Below the pieces are notes generated by a model that was given only the letters and a program-made list of their open reading frames with translations, searched no databases and was not told the origin of the DNA. 64,000 nt of DNA. Source: Calditrichia bacterium (GTDB lineage: Bacteria; Calditrichota; Calditrichia; Calditrichales; J004). Shown here piece after piece: positions 17,801 to 25,856 of this stretch; position 1 is the first letter of the stretch; the number at the start of each line of letters is the position of its first letter. Both the position numbers and the translations under genes were made by a program. The stretch covers positions 310,001 to 374,000 of the forward strand of contig JACKAO010000003.1 of NCBI GenBank assembly GCA_020635035.1, written 5' to 3'.

Positions 17801-18486
17801 ATAATGATAATTATTTTGGTTTATGTGCTGATAAATCAATCTATCCATATTACCTGCAAAATGCACAGGAACCGCCTGCTATTTATGATAATATACGATT
17901 GTTTTCTGAAATAAACGGTCAGGCAGTTACCACAAATCTGGCTGCCCTGATTGATGCTGATTCCGTATTTGTCTGGGATCTGTTGGTTGAAGGAGACATT
18001 TCACAGGTACCTGCGCGTATCAGTTGGGAAAAGCTAAATCCCCAAAATGCCACTAATTTTTATCTTTATCATCTTGAAACCGGTGAATGGCTTAATATAG
18101 ATGAACAGGAAGCCATAGAAATCCAAAACAAAAAACAACAGAATCATTTCAGGTTGTTTGCAACCACGAACAAGAATTTTGAACCGGAAGTGCTGCCCAC
18201 TAAATTTGAATTGTCACAGAACTATCCTAATCCGTTTAATCCAAGCACAACGATTGATTTTGCGATTCCTTATTTTGCGGATGGCAAAAATGTCCGGATC
18301 GATGTTTATGATGTACTGGGACGCAAGATTAAAAATCTTTTAAACCGGAAAGTTAAAAGTGGTACGCTGAAGATAGAATGGATGGGCGACACAGCAACAG
18401 GCAGTTCAGCGGCCAGCGGAATATATTTTTATCATGTCGAAGCAGCCGGATTTAATGCTTCGAAAAAAATGATACTAATCAGGTAG
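11878..18486 (+). CDS. Giant surface protein: beta-helix, VCBS repeats, T9SS sorting domain
   Basis: 2202 residues. After a signal peptide (about 1-30) a DUF1565-like start (WVSTSGNDLLGTGS) leads into a right-handed parallel beta-helix (about 35-420) with many 'NNGGAIY'-type turns. A Big_5/SbsA-like Ig module follows (about 580-680). Next come FG-GAP/VCBS calcium-binding repeats at about 700-1020 (DFDNDGIPEM, DLDGDFLNEI, DLNNDGLLDM, DFNSDGYNDI, DYDADGDLDL). A second DUF1565 and beta-helix span about 1045-1430, followed by Ig/Fn3-like modules and two GWNMIGNPW-type modules. A T9SS type A sorting domain closes the protein from about 2106 (LSQNYPNPFNPSTTIDF). It is predicted to be exported by type IX secretion and displayed as an adhesin or polysaccharide-binding or -cleaving fibre. 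It lies 9 nt before the FecR gene, so they are cotranscribed. Confidence 0.85.
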   Translation: MLGSFRHKKLNFITIAAVFAVFSGAVSTYAETIWVSTSGNDLLGTGSKNEPYKTISFASTQIAQNDTVLIMGGTYSENVLIETFADFVISAESETDTVFIKSAGQGAAFSLVAMENNPSRSMVIENLYISHANGVNGTGLYIEGGSATIRNCTITKNNNPSANGGGVYIISSDINSRPLLENNHIFANTAATGAGIYCESTTLDLNNNFIFSNDATADGGGVAVINSLEIDFTGNEIYKNKSNNGAGIFIDANTAGQIINNRIIENFIYENAAQNNGGAIYTEGNAQNSFLKNTMAENSAGNDGGAVYFFTTSNVIFSNNVVVNNRSDHFGGGFAFIDLGIAVINLWSNTITGNVAALDGGAIYAQNATQLTVGGAANLTNNIFHNRAAKKLNNITSSAAVSNLNLSYNYWGSSNQLLVSQQITIPNINATWSIFSPGPANVQVKLNRPVKNIWFADGKISFENGGFDPVGDSTIVIRTHPDTSFTINGQASFIPKIYSFDWSNIQLSNPAMLNFYLDSTELDLMGNPFFLNLRILEKQDTSWLQVDTEPFKNGAILQTPLTALNVNNYTLGLDQNANSPILTVNPAPNRADVTSSEPLLINFINPMNAGTVVKGNVSVRGNLSGLRDFLFDYDETANVAYILPQDKLQSGEKVTVTLNNAFTTAEGDGLVNGFTWQFRTSAFRGSGILNTNAVLQQRAGTNSYGFSDFDNDGIPEMVELSTTTLTVYNLSGGVSYAPLHNQTLGKEYKFLRLADLDGDFLNEIILFDDTEIIAYKYSASAGFSSTPVFTANFNNSSVLKDVKIADLNNDGLLDMALLRDFSEFRQLDIYPGYNDGGFGLGSSSPVFLSGLSDQIDLLDWNTDGLYDLIASNGSAANNLALITNQRNSYASLINTLFEISSQAKIAAANVLDSDLFKDKNELIIAGTAASTNLLKIFNVDEKGNFMQSDRVEFSAAVTAFETADFNSDGYNDIAVSLSDGSLQMLFSDGSGNLNDPFPITPGLLASNMQAIDYDADGDLDLFVYNSQDNITSWKILENVSRSPRSWFVEQGFEGGNGTFIQPFGDINQAVAVSFEGDSIFVKPGNYTENLAIRHSLLISATDTAAVFLMPDNNDPFASSLLDVKNVHVFRLNGLILHDNAINSGSLGLTIENSDSLLLANMQIRNFDNAIDIKTSTGTLNGVFVEDNNKGVNIEDADLNVKYSNFERNSQFAFYASNSVLDFRDSDFHNNAQNGVTAFALTNSSQVNLFKTSFSQNYGTNIQVINSQFSGQFAFIGEALPLSTNIDGIGISGSGNSRLQIHNSVIADNFKTGLRLDNSNAIILNSIFAFNDSTGSQNGNAIVAINNSVADVTNSIFLGNNKTFEIVGSTLTSNYNDFYQNKNTTDVTTLGTGNMYVNPLFVFMYNPIGPEPEVDNFQNIKLAAGSPLIDKGDPDLTNGNSESRSDIGLYGNLGLPFAIESIPQGTVESQDSSVTISWAQVSAAEQQLWAATAVYRDTVSIFQADTSKMLSILPKSLTAYTDNNIEFGKEYFYKLAYVDTNGGAYSYTDALNGRIDFSRLDISSEKLTVQLGQGDTLISSVTLTNSGTLPAMINASDPGVNWLQIFPAQRLLQRSESGFFRLRFNTNGLTKDSTYTAAILFTDANNPLVSKKLDIEMLVSYRDLIAPLTFINGVYPDTISQAGFTVNFTANDSINSTIGTPTNLLKFAYRFGRIENTTPVVTHSGTTQERTLNFYPLPDGKYFFEVAAIDTAGNGGFDVNSKKLSFSVDASNLSVIPKFWQMITVPRNIIASDKKINPEKIAALRHWQDGMYAFSSPDSVLPGKSYWIFTTERVQLDLNEFDLVNADNSFSVNLDEGWNMIGNPWSWNISMDKLTFTENGGRSYSFDAAQEDSIIDPGIYLWQVSLNERGYKLQTDSKLHMNTGYWIKTDRPLTLSYDPTPQTNVDLSLPKISDLGDIAATDALIQLKVKKGNEQDNDNYFGLCADKSIYPYYLQNAQEPPAIYDNIRLFSEINGQAVTTNLAALIDADSVFVWDLLVEGDISQVPARISWEKLNPQNATNFYLYHLETGEWLNIDEQEAIEIQNKKQQNHFRLFATTNKNFEPEVLPTKFELSQNYPNPFNPSTTIDFAIPYFADGKNVRIDVYDVLGRKIKNLLNRKVKSGTLKIEWMGDTATGSSAASGIYFYHVEAAGFNASKKMILIR

Positions 18487-18495
18487 GGGAATGAA

Positions 18496-19944
18496 ATGAA
18501 GAGATTTATGACTAAGCTGTTAATTCTGGTATCTTTTTTTTCCTATGTTAATGCACAGGATCAGAGTTCAGCGACAATAAAATTTGTTATCGGTGAAGTC
18601 CAGCGTTTACCGGCAAACCAAACATCTTGGATGAATGTTTCCCTGAACAGCCAGGTTTTTAAAGGTGATCGCATTAAAACTGCACTCGATTCCCGGGTGG
18701 AAATTGAAATGCCCGATGGTTCTCAGCTTCGCATAGATCAAAATACTATTTTTGATATCAAGGAAATTAAGACAACCGAAAAAGAAGGTGAAGATGAAAT
18801 GTCATTTTCCCTGTGGGTTGGAAATATCTGGGCAAAGTTTAAAAAAATAGTAAATAATCGTCAAAGCCGCCGTATTGAAAGCCCCAGCGCTGTTGTGGCA
18901 ATTCGTGGTACAACTTTGGAGGTAAATGTCGATCAGCAGCAGATTACGCGTGTAAGTGTTGAAGAAGGCCAGGTTGCTGTTACTTCAAAAGATGTGGATG
19001 GGGAAGTATTAGTAGGCAGTAATCAGCAAACAACTGTCAAACCCGGTGAAGCTCCGGAAGATCCGGGACAATCGGGAAAAACTCAAAACAATGAGAGTAA
19101 CAGCGGATTTGTATTTCAATTGGATAAAGTTCAGATCCAGCAAACGGATCCCATGGTACTGACAGGTGGCATAAGGTTAAGTGGCAGAACATCGCCCGGT
19201 GCACGCGTTGCAGCTGAAGGGCTTCCGCTTGTAGTGGATGCTTCCGGAAATTTTAACGGCAGGGTAAATGTTCAGGAAGGATTTAACAATATCAGGGTTG
19301 TTGCCGAGCTCAACGGTCAAACCGCCACTGAAAATCTTCGACTTTTTGTAAATACAAAAAAACCGCAAATCAGGCTTTCGTCACCATTAGTGGCTGGTTT
19401 CCTGAACAAACGGGACTACAGTTTAAGCGGTGCCGTTTTTGATGACACACCATTGGATAAAATCACCGTTTATTTAAATGGTGAAGAACTGGCCGAAGTT
19501 CGTGGTCGTGGCAGTTTTAATCGCACAATCATTCTGCAGGAAGGTAAAAATGATATAAGCGTCAGTGCTTCGGATCTTGCAAAAAATACGATCGAAAAAT
19601 CGGAACAGATTTTCCTTGATACCGTCAAACCAATCATAACAATAACTGAACCGGCACAAACCACATATACGAGACTAGAACCGCCGGCACCACCCGGGGG
19701 AGGTGTCAGTTCTCTGCGCAACGAACGATTTGTACAGGTTATTCGTGGTGTAATAATAGATCCGGAGCCATCATCAAAACTGAAAAGAATGAGTATTAAC
19801 GGAAAAGAAATCCAGCCTAACTCGGATGGCAGCTTTCAAACAGAAATACCTTTAAACCGCGGTGAGAACCGCTTGCAGATTTATGCAGAAGATGTTGCCG
19901 GGAATATCAGCCGTGATAATACACGTCGGATTATTGTGCGCTAA
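18496..19944 (+). CDS. FecR-domain protein with tandem Ig-like modules
   Basis: 482 residues with a signal peptide (about 1-20, ending YVNAQ). A FecR domain covers about 28-175, with 'GEVQRLPAN', 'KGDRIKTALDSRVEIEMPDGSQLRI' and 'AIRGTTLEVNV'. Three Ig-like modules of the glucodextranase-B/Big type follow (about 205-300, 305-390, 395-482), with 'NGEELAEVRGRGSFNRTIILQEGKN' style repeats. There is no transmembrane helix or sigma-factor partner. It is therefore the exported FecR variant common in surface loci, not the classical cytoplasmic-membrane iron sensor. It sits between the giant surface protein (9 nt) and the barrel gene (86 nt). The inferred role is a periplasmic scaffold linking barrel and surface fibre. 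Confidence 0.8.
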   Translation: MKRFMTKLLILVSFFSYVNAQDQSSATIKFVIGEVQRLPANQTSWMNVSLNSQVFKGDRIKTALDSRVEIEMPDGSQLRIDQNTIFDIKEIKTTEKEGEDEMSFSLWVGNIWAKFKKIVNNRQSRRIESPSAVVAIRGTTLEVNVDQQQITRVSVEEGQVAVTSKDVDGEVLVGSNQQTTVKPGEAPEDPGQSGKTQNNESNSGFVFQLDKVQIQQTDPMVLTGGIRLSGRTSPGARVAAEGLPLVVDASGNFNGRVNVQEGFNNIRVVAELNGQTATENLRLFVNTKKPQIRLSSPLVAGFLNKRDYSLSGAVFDDTPLDKITVYLNGEELAEVRGRGSFNRTIILQEGKNDISVSASDLAKNTIEKSEQIFLDTVKPIITITEPAQTTYTRLEPPAPPGGGVSSLRNERFVQVIRGVIIDPEPSSKLKRMSINGKEIQPNSDGSFQTEIPLNRGENRLQIYAEDVAGNISRDNTRRIIVR

Positions 19945-20030
19945 AAAGATGTTTTGGAATTTTATAGCGCTTTAGTATACTTTCTGTAAACAGATTCGTA
20001 AATAGAATTTCGGTAATGAGAACTAATTGA

Positions 20031-21758
20031 ATGATTAAACAACTTCTGTTATTTACATTTCTGCCATTGATATTATTGGCCCAGCAAAGTATAGATGTTA
20101 CCGGGCGTATTTCTGTAAATACAATAAATGTTGATTATGACCGGAAATCGGATATAAAACCTGATTCTGTGGCAAGTTCCGAGTATGGCAAGACAACTTT
20201 AATCCCCGGTCTTCAGCAGACACTTAACATATCACTTTTTGCCCGCACACAAAATCTTGATATGAGCCTGTTGGGTGATATTCGTAACAATGACTGGAAC
20301 AAGCTCGATTTTAATAACCAGAATTCCATCGACCGGCTCTCTCTGAATCTGCGTTTTGCAAATCATGAAATCGTTTTGGGTGATTTCTATGAATCCGGAT
20401 CAGAGTTTTTTCTGCAAAGCAGAGAAATTCGTGGCGGAAAGCTGGCCTTACAATTCGATAACGTATGGAATCGATTTTCGTTTATTGAGTTCAACGCAGT
20501 TGCAGGACTTTCTCAAAAAGCTATTGCTCAGGGTGATCGTTTAAACAGCCTTTATAAACAATTTGAAACAAGCGGTCAATTCAGAAGACTTCTTGCAGCG
20601 GCAAATATCAGAACAGGTGAGCGTAGTCTTTATGAAGTAGGATTGCATTATCTTTATGCCAAAGACGATAAGGGTTCAATTAAAGAATCCCTGAATGACC
20701 CGCTGGGGAATCAAAATTTCGGACTTGATGGTTCTGTTTACTTCTGGAAAAACCGGATAAAGCTGTTTGCCGAAGGATATTACTCCAAAAAGGATACCAT
20801 TGAACTTGGATCTGTGGATGACTATTCATATAAATCCGGGTTTGACTTTCGTTATGAGCAATTCAAACTTGTAACATACTGGCAAAGACTTGGTTTTAAT
20901 TATTATACGGCCGGTTATCCTTTTTTATTGAATGATCGTCAGGGATTGCGTCTGCAGGCTGCTTATAATATTCCGGATATAATGATTTTAAGCACTGATG
21001 CAGAACAGTATGATAATAATCTGGAAAATGATAAAGCAACACCGGTTACTACAACACGAATCACAGAAATTTCTGCAACAACTGCTTTTAAAAATCTACC
21101 CGAGATTACTCTTCTTTATGGATTTCGTGATGACCTTAGTAATGCTGTTTTTAATGAGCAGGAAGAAGAAACCCGCACAGATAAAATATCACGCAAATAT
21201 GAGACGCGTATTGCATACGATTTCAATTTTAATCGCGTATCACTTACAACCATTTATCTGGATCTGGATGACAGGAGTAAAATTGCCGGAGGTGCACCAT
21301 TAGGGACAGAGCAGCTTATAGGTAGCTTTAATTTTTACACGCGTCCTGCAAATACTTTTTTTATTTCCGGGGGTGCTGTTTACAGCCGGTTATTATTGAC
21401 AGATTCAAAAGAATCCCGAAATTATTTCCTTTATCAGAGCAGTCGATGGGATATAATTCCACGGAAATTAGTTTTTGAATCAACCATTAATGTCAGTAAG
21501 AATGATGCAAAAAATGGCGGAACCGATGATATGCTGAGTAATTACTGGCAGGCAGATGGACGTTTATCGGTTGAGTTTTTCTTTACTGATAATCTGTCAT
21601 TAAAAGTTATTGGCGGAACGAACACCCGCCAGATGGACTTTTCTACAAGTGATGCATTGGCAGCACTGCAATCCCCTGATATTGAGCCAACCTTTTTTAA
21701 TGGAAACGAATCATTTAATGCCATAATTTATGGCGCTGAAATAAATTGGATTTTCTGA
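20031..21758 (+). CDS. Outer-membrane beta-barrel protein of unknown function
   Basis: 575 residues with a signal peptide (MIKQLLLFTFLPLILLAQQ). The rest is dense in alternating hydrophobic/polar strands (for example LSLNLRFANHEIVLGDFYES and IKLFAEGYYSKKD) and ends in an aromatic residue (INWIF), the typical C-terminal signal for Bam-dependent insertion. The N-terminal part (DVTGRISVNTINVDYD, then 'VLGDFYESGSEFFLQSREIRGGKLAL') resembles large outer-membrane proteins found downstream of FecR-domain genes. No enzymatic motif is visible. It completes a three-gene surface locus with the giant T9SS protein and the FecR protein. It could be a porin, a secretion conduit or a structural anchor. The start ATG has only a weak ribosome binding site (GGTAATGAG). 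Confidence 0.7.
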   Translation: MIKQLLLFTFLPLILLAQQSIDVTGRISVNTINVDYDRKSDIKPDSVASSEYGKTTLIPGLQQTLNISLFARTQNLDMSLLGDIRNNDWNKLDFNNQNSIDRLSLNLRFANHEIVLGDFYESGSEFFLQSREIRGGKLALQFDNVWNRFSFIEFNAVAGLSQKAIAQGDRLNSLYKQFETSGQFRRLLAAANIRTGERSLYEVGLHYLYAKDDKGSIKESLNDPLGNQNFGLDGSVYFWKNRIKLFAEGYYSKKDTIELGSVDDYSYKSGFDFRYEQFKLVTYWQRLGFNYYTAGYPFLLNDRQGLRLQAAYNIPDIMILSTDAEQYDNNLENDKATPVTTTRITEISATTAFKNLPEITLLYGFRDDLSNAVFNEQEEETRTDKISRKYETRIAYDFNFNRVSLTTIYLDLDDRSKIAGGAPLGTEQLIGSFNFYTRPANTFFISGGAVYSRLLLTDSKESRNYFLYQSSRWDIIPRKLVFESTINVSKNDAKNGGTDDMLSNYWQADGRLSVEFFFTDNLSLKVIGGTNTRQMDFSTSDALAALQSPDIEPTFFNGNESFNAIIYGAEINWIF

Positions 21759-21832
21759 CAGTTTTGTAATCTTAATCAATTTTTTCAATCAGTCTATTAT
21801 ATATTTTTTCTGCCGGGGGAGCAAAATTTCAA

Positions 21833-22993
21833 ATGTTTCAGGGTGTGGACTATTTTAAAATTTCTGATTTGTTTTCTGATGACGAACGAATGATTCAGCA
21901 AACCGTCCGTGAATTTGTTGAAGAACGATTTATGCCCGTCATACAGAAGCATCACCGCAATGGAACCTTTCCCCTTGATATAATTCCCGAAATGGGACAA
22001 ATGGGTTTATTGGGTGTTACAGTTCCGGAAGAATATGGCGGTCCCGGTCTTTCGAACTTTATCTATGGAATTGCCATGCAGGAGCTGGAACGCGGCGATA
22101 GCGGCCTGCGTTCGTTCGCTTCCGTGCAGGGAAGCCTGGTAATGTTTCCAATAAAAACCTATGGATCTGAAGAGCAAAAAAAGAAGTGGTTACCGTTATT
22201 GGCATCCGGCACGAAGATAGGTTGTTTTGGGCTTACAGAACCCGATTTCGGATCAAATCCCGGTGGAATGCTTACCCGTGCAAAAAAAACAAATGATGGC
22301 TGGCTGATAAATGGATCTAAAATGTGGATAACCAATGGTTCACTTGCGGATATTGCAGTCGTCTGGGCTAAAACCGACGATGGAATCAATGGTTTTTTAC
22401 TCGAAAAAGGCACACCCGGATTTACTGCAAAAGGCCTTGAAGGAAAATTATCATTAAGAGCATCCGATACAGCAGAATTGAGTTTTCAGGATTGTTTTGT
22501 TCCTGATGAAAACAAATTACCAGGAGCGCTTGGACTTAAAGGACCGTTGTCATGCCTGAATGAAGCAAGATATGGTATTTCCTGGGGTGTTACAGGCGCA
22601 GCGATGGCTTGTTATGATGAAGCTTTAAATTACTCAAAAAACAGAATTCAGTTTGATAAACCCATTGCTTCTTTTCAATTAACGCAGGAAAAACTTGTTG
22701 CAATGGTTACTGAAATTACAAAGTCTCAACTGTTAAACTATCAATTAGGCCGACTTAAAGACAAAGGTCTGGCCACGTTTAATCATGTTTCGCTTGCCAA
22801 AAGAAATAATGTTGCGCAGGCGTTAAATATTGCAAGAACGGCAAGAACTATTCTTGGTGCAAACGGTATATCAGATGAATATCAATCGATGCGCCATGCC
22901 ATGAATTTAGAATCTGTTCTTACATATGAAGGAACTCACGAGGTACATACTCTGATAGTTGGTCAACATATCACCGGAGAAAGCGCTTTTTAA
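21833..22993 (+). CDS. Acyl-CoA dehydrogenase, glutaryl-CoA dehydrogenase-like
   Basis: 386 residues, standard length for the acyl-CoA dehydrogenase family. The FAD-binding signatures 'GCFGLTEPDFGSNPGGM' and 'KMWITNGSLADI' are present, and the catalytic base is Glu366 in LTYEGTHEVHTL. The YEGTH(D/E)xH and 'ITGESAF' C-terminus, together with 'SLRASDTAELSFQDCFVP', are closest to glutaryl-CoA dehydrogenase. That enzyme oxidises and decarboxylates glutaryl-CoA to crotonyl-CoA in lysine/tryptophan and aromatic catabolism. No electron-transfer flavoprotein or other pathway gene is adjacent, so the assignment to glutaryl-CoA rests on motif similarity alone. The TAA stop overlaps the ATG of the response regulator by one base (TAATG), so translation is coupled. 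A good ribosome binding site (GGGGGAG) precedes the start. Confidence 0.85.
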   Translation: MFQGVDYFKISDLFSDDERMIQQTVREFVEERFMPVIQKHHRNGTFPLDIIPEMGQMGLLGVTVPEEYGGPGLSNFIYGIAMQELERGDSGLRSFASVQGSLVMFPIKTYGSEEQKKKWLPLLASGTKIGCFGLTEPDFGSNPGGMLTRAKKTNDGWLINGSKMWITNGSLADIAVVWAKTDDGINGFLLEKGTPGFTAKGLEGKLSLRASDTAELSFQDCFVPDENKLPGALGLKGPLSCLNEARYGISWGVTGAAMACYDEALNYSKNRIQFDKPIASFQLTQEKLVAMVTEITKSQLLNYQLGRLKDKGLATFNHVSLAKRNNVAQALNIARTARTILGANGISDEYQSMRHAMNLESVLTYEGTHEVHTLIVGQHITGESAF

Positions 22994-23991
22994 TGAACGA
23001 TTACAATTCCAGACGGATTTTGCTTGTTGAAGATGAAGTGGTTACACATCGGGCAATATGCCGGATTTTTGAACGTAACAAATATGACTATGTTGGTGTT
23101 AAGAATCTGACTGATGCAATAAATAAAGTTAAAACTGAACATTTTGATATCATTTTTTCTGATGTCGTTCTTCCGGATGGTTCAGGATTGGATTTGCTGG
23201 ATAAAGTAAACAGTTATCTTCTGCAGGTCCCGTTTGTTGTTATTACAGCATCTGAAGATAAATCACTTGTTCAAAACGCCATGAAAAAAGGCGCTACTGA
23301 CTTTTTATCAAAACCTTTTAATCTGAAAAACATTCCCACGATTATTGATCGTAATATCGAGCGTCAACGCATCGCTAATGAGCGTCAGAGCCCCCGAAAC
23401 GCATCCGCACTCCTGAAAGCAATTAAAGCACTCATTAGTGCTTTGGAAGCGAAAGATAGCTATACATCAGGACATTCCATGCGTGTGGCGCATTATGCAA
23501 AACTAATGGGTGAAGGTTTGAATCTTAATGATGATGACCAGTTTTGTTTACAACTTTCAGCTGTTTTACACGACATAGGCAAGATTGGCTTACCGGATAA
23601 TATCCTGAAAAAAAGCACAACACTTCTACAGAGCGAGTATAATGCAGCCAAAGAGCATCCATTAATCGGTAGTAAAATTGTCGGTAATATTGACGAACTT
23701 CATGAAGTTGCTGCCATCATCAGGCATCATCATGAACGATTTGATGGCAACGGCTATCCTGATGGATTAGAAGGCGAAGCAATTCCGATGCTGGCAAGGA
23801 TCTTAGCTATTGTGGATGCATATGAAGCGATTGTTTCACAGCGTCATTATGGTTCTATTCTTACACCACGTGAAGCTTTTAGTGAATTGCGGAAAAATGC
23901 GGGTACTCAGTTCGATCCGGTTTTAGTTGAAATTTTTATCAGCCTTGCAGAGCACCCCGAATTTCATGAAACTAACGGAAATATTTTCTAA
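22993..23991 (+). CDS. Response regulator with HD-GYP phosphodiesterase domain
   Basis: 332 residues. The receiver domain (about 8-125) has the acidic pair Glu13-Asp14, the phospho-acceptor Asp57 (SDVVLPDG), Thr85 and Lys107 (SKPF). The HD-GYP domain (about 140-325) has His161, His193-Asp194 (HDIGK), the triad HHH at 245-247 and the complete HHERFDGNGYP signature at 246-256. All metal-binding and GYP residues are present, so it should hydrolyse c-di-GMP (or cGAMP-type dinucleotides) under control of phosphorylation. No histidine kinase is nearby; the partner must be elsewhere. It overlaps the stop of the acyl-CoA dehydrogenase gene by one base. It is convergent with the TPR lipoprotein. Confidence 0.92.
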   Translation: MNDYNSRRILLVEDEVVTHRAICRIFERNKYDYVGVKNLTDAINKVKTEHFDIIFSDVVLPDGSGLDLLDKVNSYLLQVPFVVITASEDKSLVQNAMKKGATDFLSKPFNLKNIPTIIDRNIERQRIANERQSPRNASALLKAIKALISALEAKDSYTSGHSMRVAHYAKLMGEGLNLNDDDQFCLQLSAVLHDIGKIGLPDNILKKSTTLLQSEYNAAKEHPLIGSKIVGNIDELHEVAAIIRHHHERFDGNGYPDGLEGEAIPMLARILAIVDAYEAIVSQRHYGSILTPREAFSELRKNAGTQFDPVLVEIFISLAEHPEFHETNGNIF

Positions 23992-24017
23992 TCTGTTTTA
24001 TATCAAAACAAATTTTG

Positions 24018-25010
24018 TTATGGAAAATATTTTATAACATGTTCTGATGGGCTGATATTATAAATTATTGCCTCTATTTTTACGTCCGGATCTATATCAA
24101 AAATGAGTTGACCATCAATTCTTTTTCGCGGTTCAATTATCTGACCATCTTGCAAAGCAACCTTTAGTTCGGCGGTTTTCGCTGGGTTTACTTTATAGAT
24201 GTTACCTTTTAATGATTTTAATTCCAAATTGTCAAAGCTGAATGTAAATTTTTCATTTGAAAAATTCTGACCTGTCAAATCAACAAAAAGTGTATTTTTT
24301 GTTTGTTTAAAATCTGGAATACAAAAAGAGAAGGGGAAATTGCTTTTTAGGATGCCAAGGGTTTGTTTACGAGTTTTACTAAGATAATCTTCAGCTTCTT
24401 TGTTTCCCGGATTAAATTTTACTGCTTTTGTAAGATACTTTTCAGCACTTAGGAATAAGTCCGGATTGTTTTTTTCTTTTTGAGCACGCTTATAGAATTC
24501 CATACCGTTGTCAAACATTTTTTGAAAATTTTCCTGATAAATTTGGCTTAATAAAGAATCTGCTTTATAATTGTCAGCATCATTATCAAGGGCGAGATTC
24601 AGATAATCTAAAGTATTATTGAAATACTGTTCTTTCTGTATTTCATTTTGTGGTTTTGCCTGTTTGTATGCAGATGCCAGGGCAAATAACAACTCACTGT
24701 AAGCTTTTTGATGTTCAGGCAGGGTAAAACCGTTATCAAGAAACTTCTCTGCTTTTTCAAAATTACCGGAGAAAGTGTCAATATTTTTGGTTTTAGCAAA
24801 AAGTTCTTTACCATGGTTCATATAGGCAAGTGCAATTTTGGGATTAACACTTCTATCATCTGGGTTAGCTTTTTTATAGGCAAGATAATTATTTAGAGCC
24901 TGGGTATATTCACCCTTATTAAAATTAGCATCGCCTTCTTCCAGCTTTGAACCACCGCATTGAATTAAGAAAAAAGATGTAACAAGTAATAATGATAAAA
25001 GGTGTTTCAT
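24018..25010 (-). CDS. TPR-repeat lipoprotein
   Basis: 330 residues with a lipoprotein signal (LLVTSFFLIQCGGS, Cys18). Tetratricopeptide-like helices span about 22-215: 'EEGDANFNKGEYTQALNNYLAYKKANP', 'DNADNYKADSLLSQIYQENF' and 'LFLSAEKYLTKAVKFNPGNKEAEDYLSK'. A C-terminal beta-rich domain (about 228-330) has an FxxxG-type strand pattern 'SFDNLELKSLKGNIYKVNP', resembling DUF4352/FxLYD-like Ig-fold domains. It is predicted to be membrane-anchored in the periplasm and to act in protein-protein interaction. The gene is divergent from the MBL-fold hydrolase with a 91-nt AT-rich gap holding both promoters. The specific partner is unknown. Confidence 0.8.
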   Translation of the reverse strand: MKHLLSLLLVTSFFLIQCGGSKLEEGDANFNKGEYTQALNNYLAYKKANPDDRSVNPKIALAYMNHGKELFAKTKNIDTFSGNFEKAEKFLDNGFTLPEHQKAYSELLFALASAYKQAKPQNEIQKEQYFNNTLDYLNLALDNDADNYKADSLLSQIYQENFQKMFDNGMEFYKRAQKEKNNPDLFLSAEKYLTKAVKFNPGNKEAEDYLSKTRKQTLGILKSNFPFSFCIPDFKQTKNTLFVDLTGQNFSNEKFTFSFDNLELKSLKGNIYKVNPAKTAELKVALQDGQIIEPRKRIDGQLIFDIDPDVKIEAIIYNISPSEHVIKYFP

Positions 25011-25101
25011 TTAGACCCCCCTTTTGAATTCTAAAGAAACATTAAGTATTAAAAAAGATAAGTTAAATTAAAAACAAAAAAATAAATAAAAAAATATTTT
25101 A

Positions 25102-25851
25102 ATGAAAGTAACTATTCTTGGTTCCGGTACTATCCTTTCTGATATAAAAAGAAATCCTTCCGGGTATGTATTGGAGCATGATAATAAATCGGCTTTACTT
25201 GATTGTGGTCCTGGAATTTTGCATCAGCTTGATAAGCTAAAAATGAACGTCTGTGATTTAGACTGTTTATTTATTTCACATTTTCACCTTGATCATTGCT
25301 CTGATGTTTTTGCCTTGTTGATGCGCCGTTATCTGTCAGACCCAGTATCCAATGAAACTTTTAAGATTTTTGGCCCGACTGGATTGAATGAATGGTATAT
25401 GAAAATTGCAGGAACGCAAGGTGCCTGGCTGAATGACCGGCAGCCCAAAATGATAGAATTTTCAAGCCAGGTTATCTACTGGCATGAACTTGAAATTTCA
25501 GTATGTAGAAATGGTCATACTGAAAACTCAATATCATATCTTTTAAAAGATGGAAATAAAAAGTTCTTTTACAGCAGTGACACGGATTTTAATACTGATA
25601 TAATTGCTTTTGCAGCATATTCAGATATTGCTGTACTTGAATGTTCGTATCCCGATGAAAATCCTAAACCAGGACATCTGACGCCTTCAAAACTTGCAAA
25701 AATTGTCGATCTTGCTGCAATAAAAAAAACAATTGTCACCCATATTTATCCTGAGAATGATACAAAAGATCTTATACAAAGAATAAAAACACTTAGTATG
25801 TCGGATATCGAAATCGGATTTGATTTTATGCAGATTGATTTGGAAGGATAG
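25102..25851 (+). CDS. MBL-fold metallo-hydrolase (RNase Z-like)
   Basis: 249 residues. The N-terminus MKVTILGSGT and the zinc motif SHFHLDHCSD (HxHxDH, about residues 60-68) are diagnostic of the metallo-beta-lactamase fold. Downstream ligands appear at CRNGHTENS (about 137), YSSDTDF (Asp near 158) and VTHIYPEND near 213. The arrangement is that of the RNase Z/ElaC-like branch, but the protein lacks the long flexible arm of true tRNase Z, so a different phosphodiesterase or lactonase substrate is likely. It is 5 nt upstream of comEC and in the same operon. Cytoplasmic, with two zinc ions expected. Confidence 0.85.
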   Translation: MKVTILGSGTILSDIKRNPSGYVLEHDNKSALLDCGPGILHQLDKLKMNVCDLDCLFISHFHLDHCSDVFALLMRRYLSDPVSNETFKIFGPTGLNEWYMKIAGTQGAWLNDRQPKMIEFSSQVIYWHELEISVCRNGHTENSISYLLKDGNKKFFYSSDTDFNTDIIAFAAYSDIAVLECSYPDENPKPGHLTPSKLAKIVDLAAIKKTIVTHIYPENDTKDLIQRIKTLSMSDIEIGFDFMQIDLEG

Positions 25852-25856
25852 CAGAA

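Noticed and set aside
23979..24032. AAATATTTTC/GAAAATATTT inverted repeat between the HD-GYP and TPR genes
   Set aside because: All-A/T arms with a 34-nt loop in AT-rich DNA can arise by chance. It may weakly terminate but I would not annotate it.
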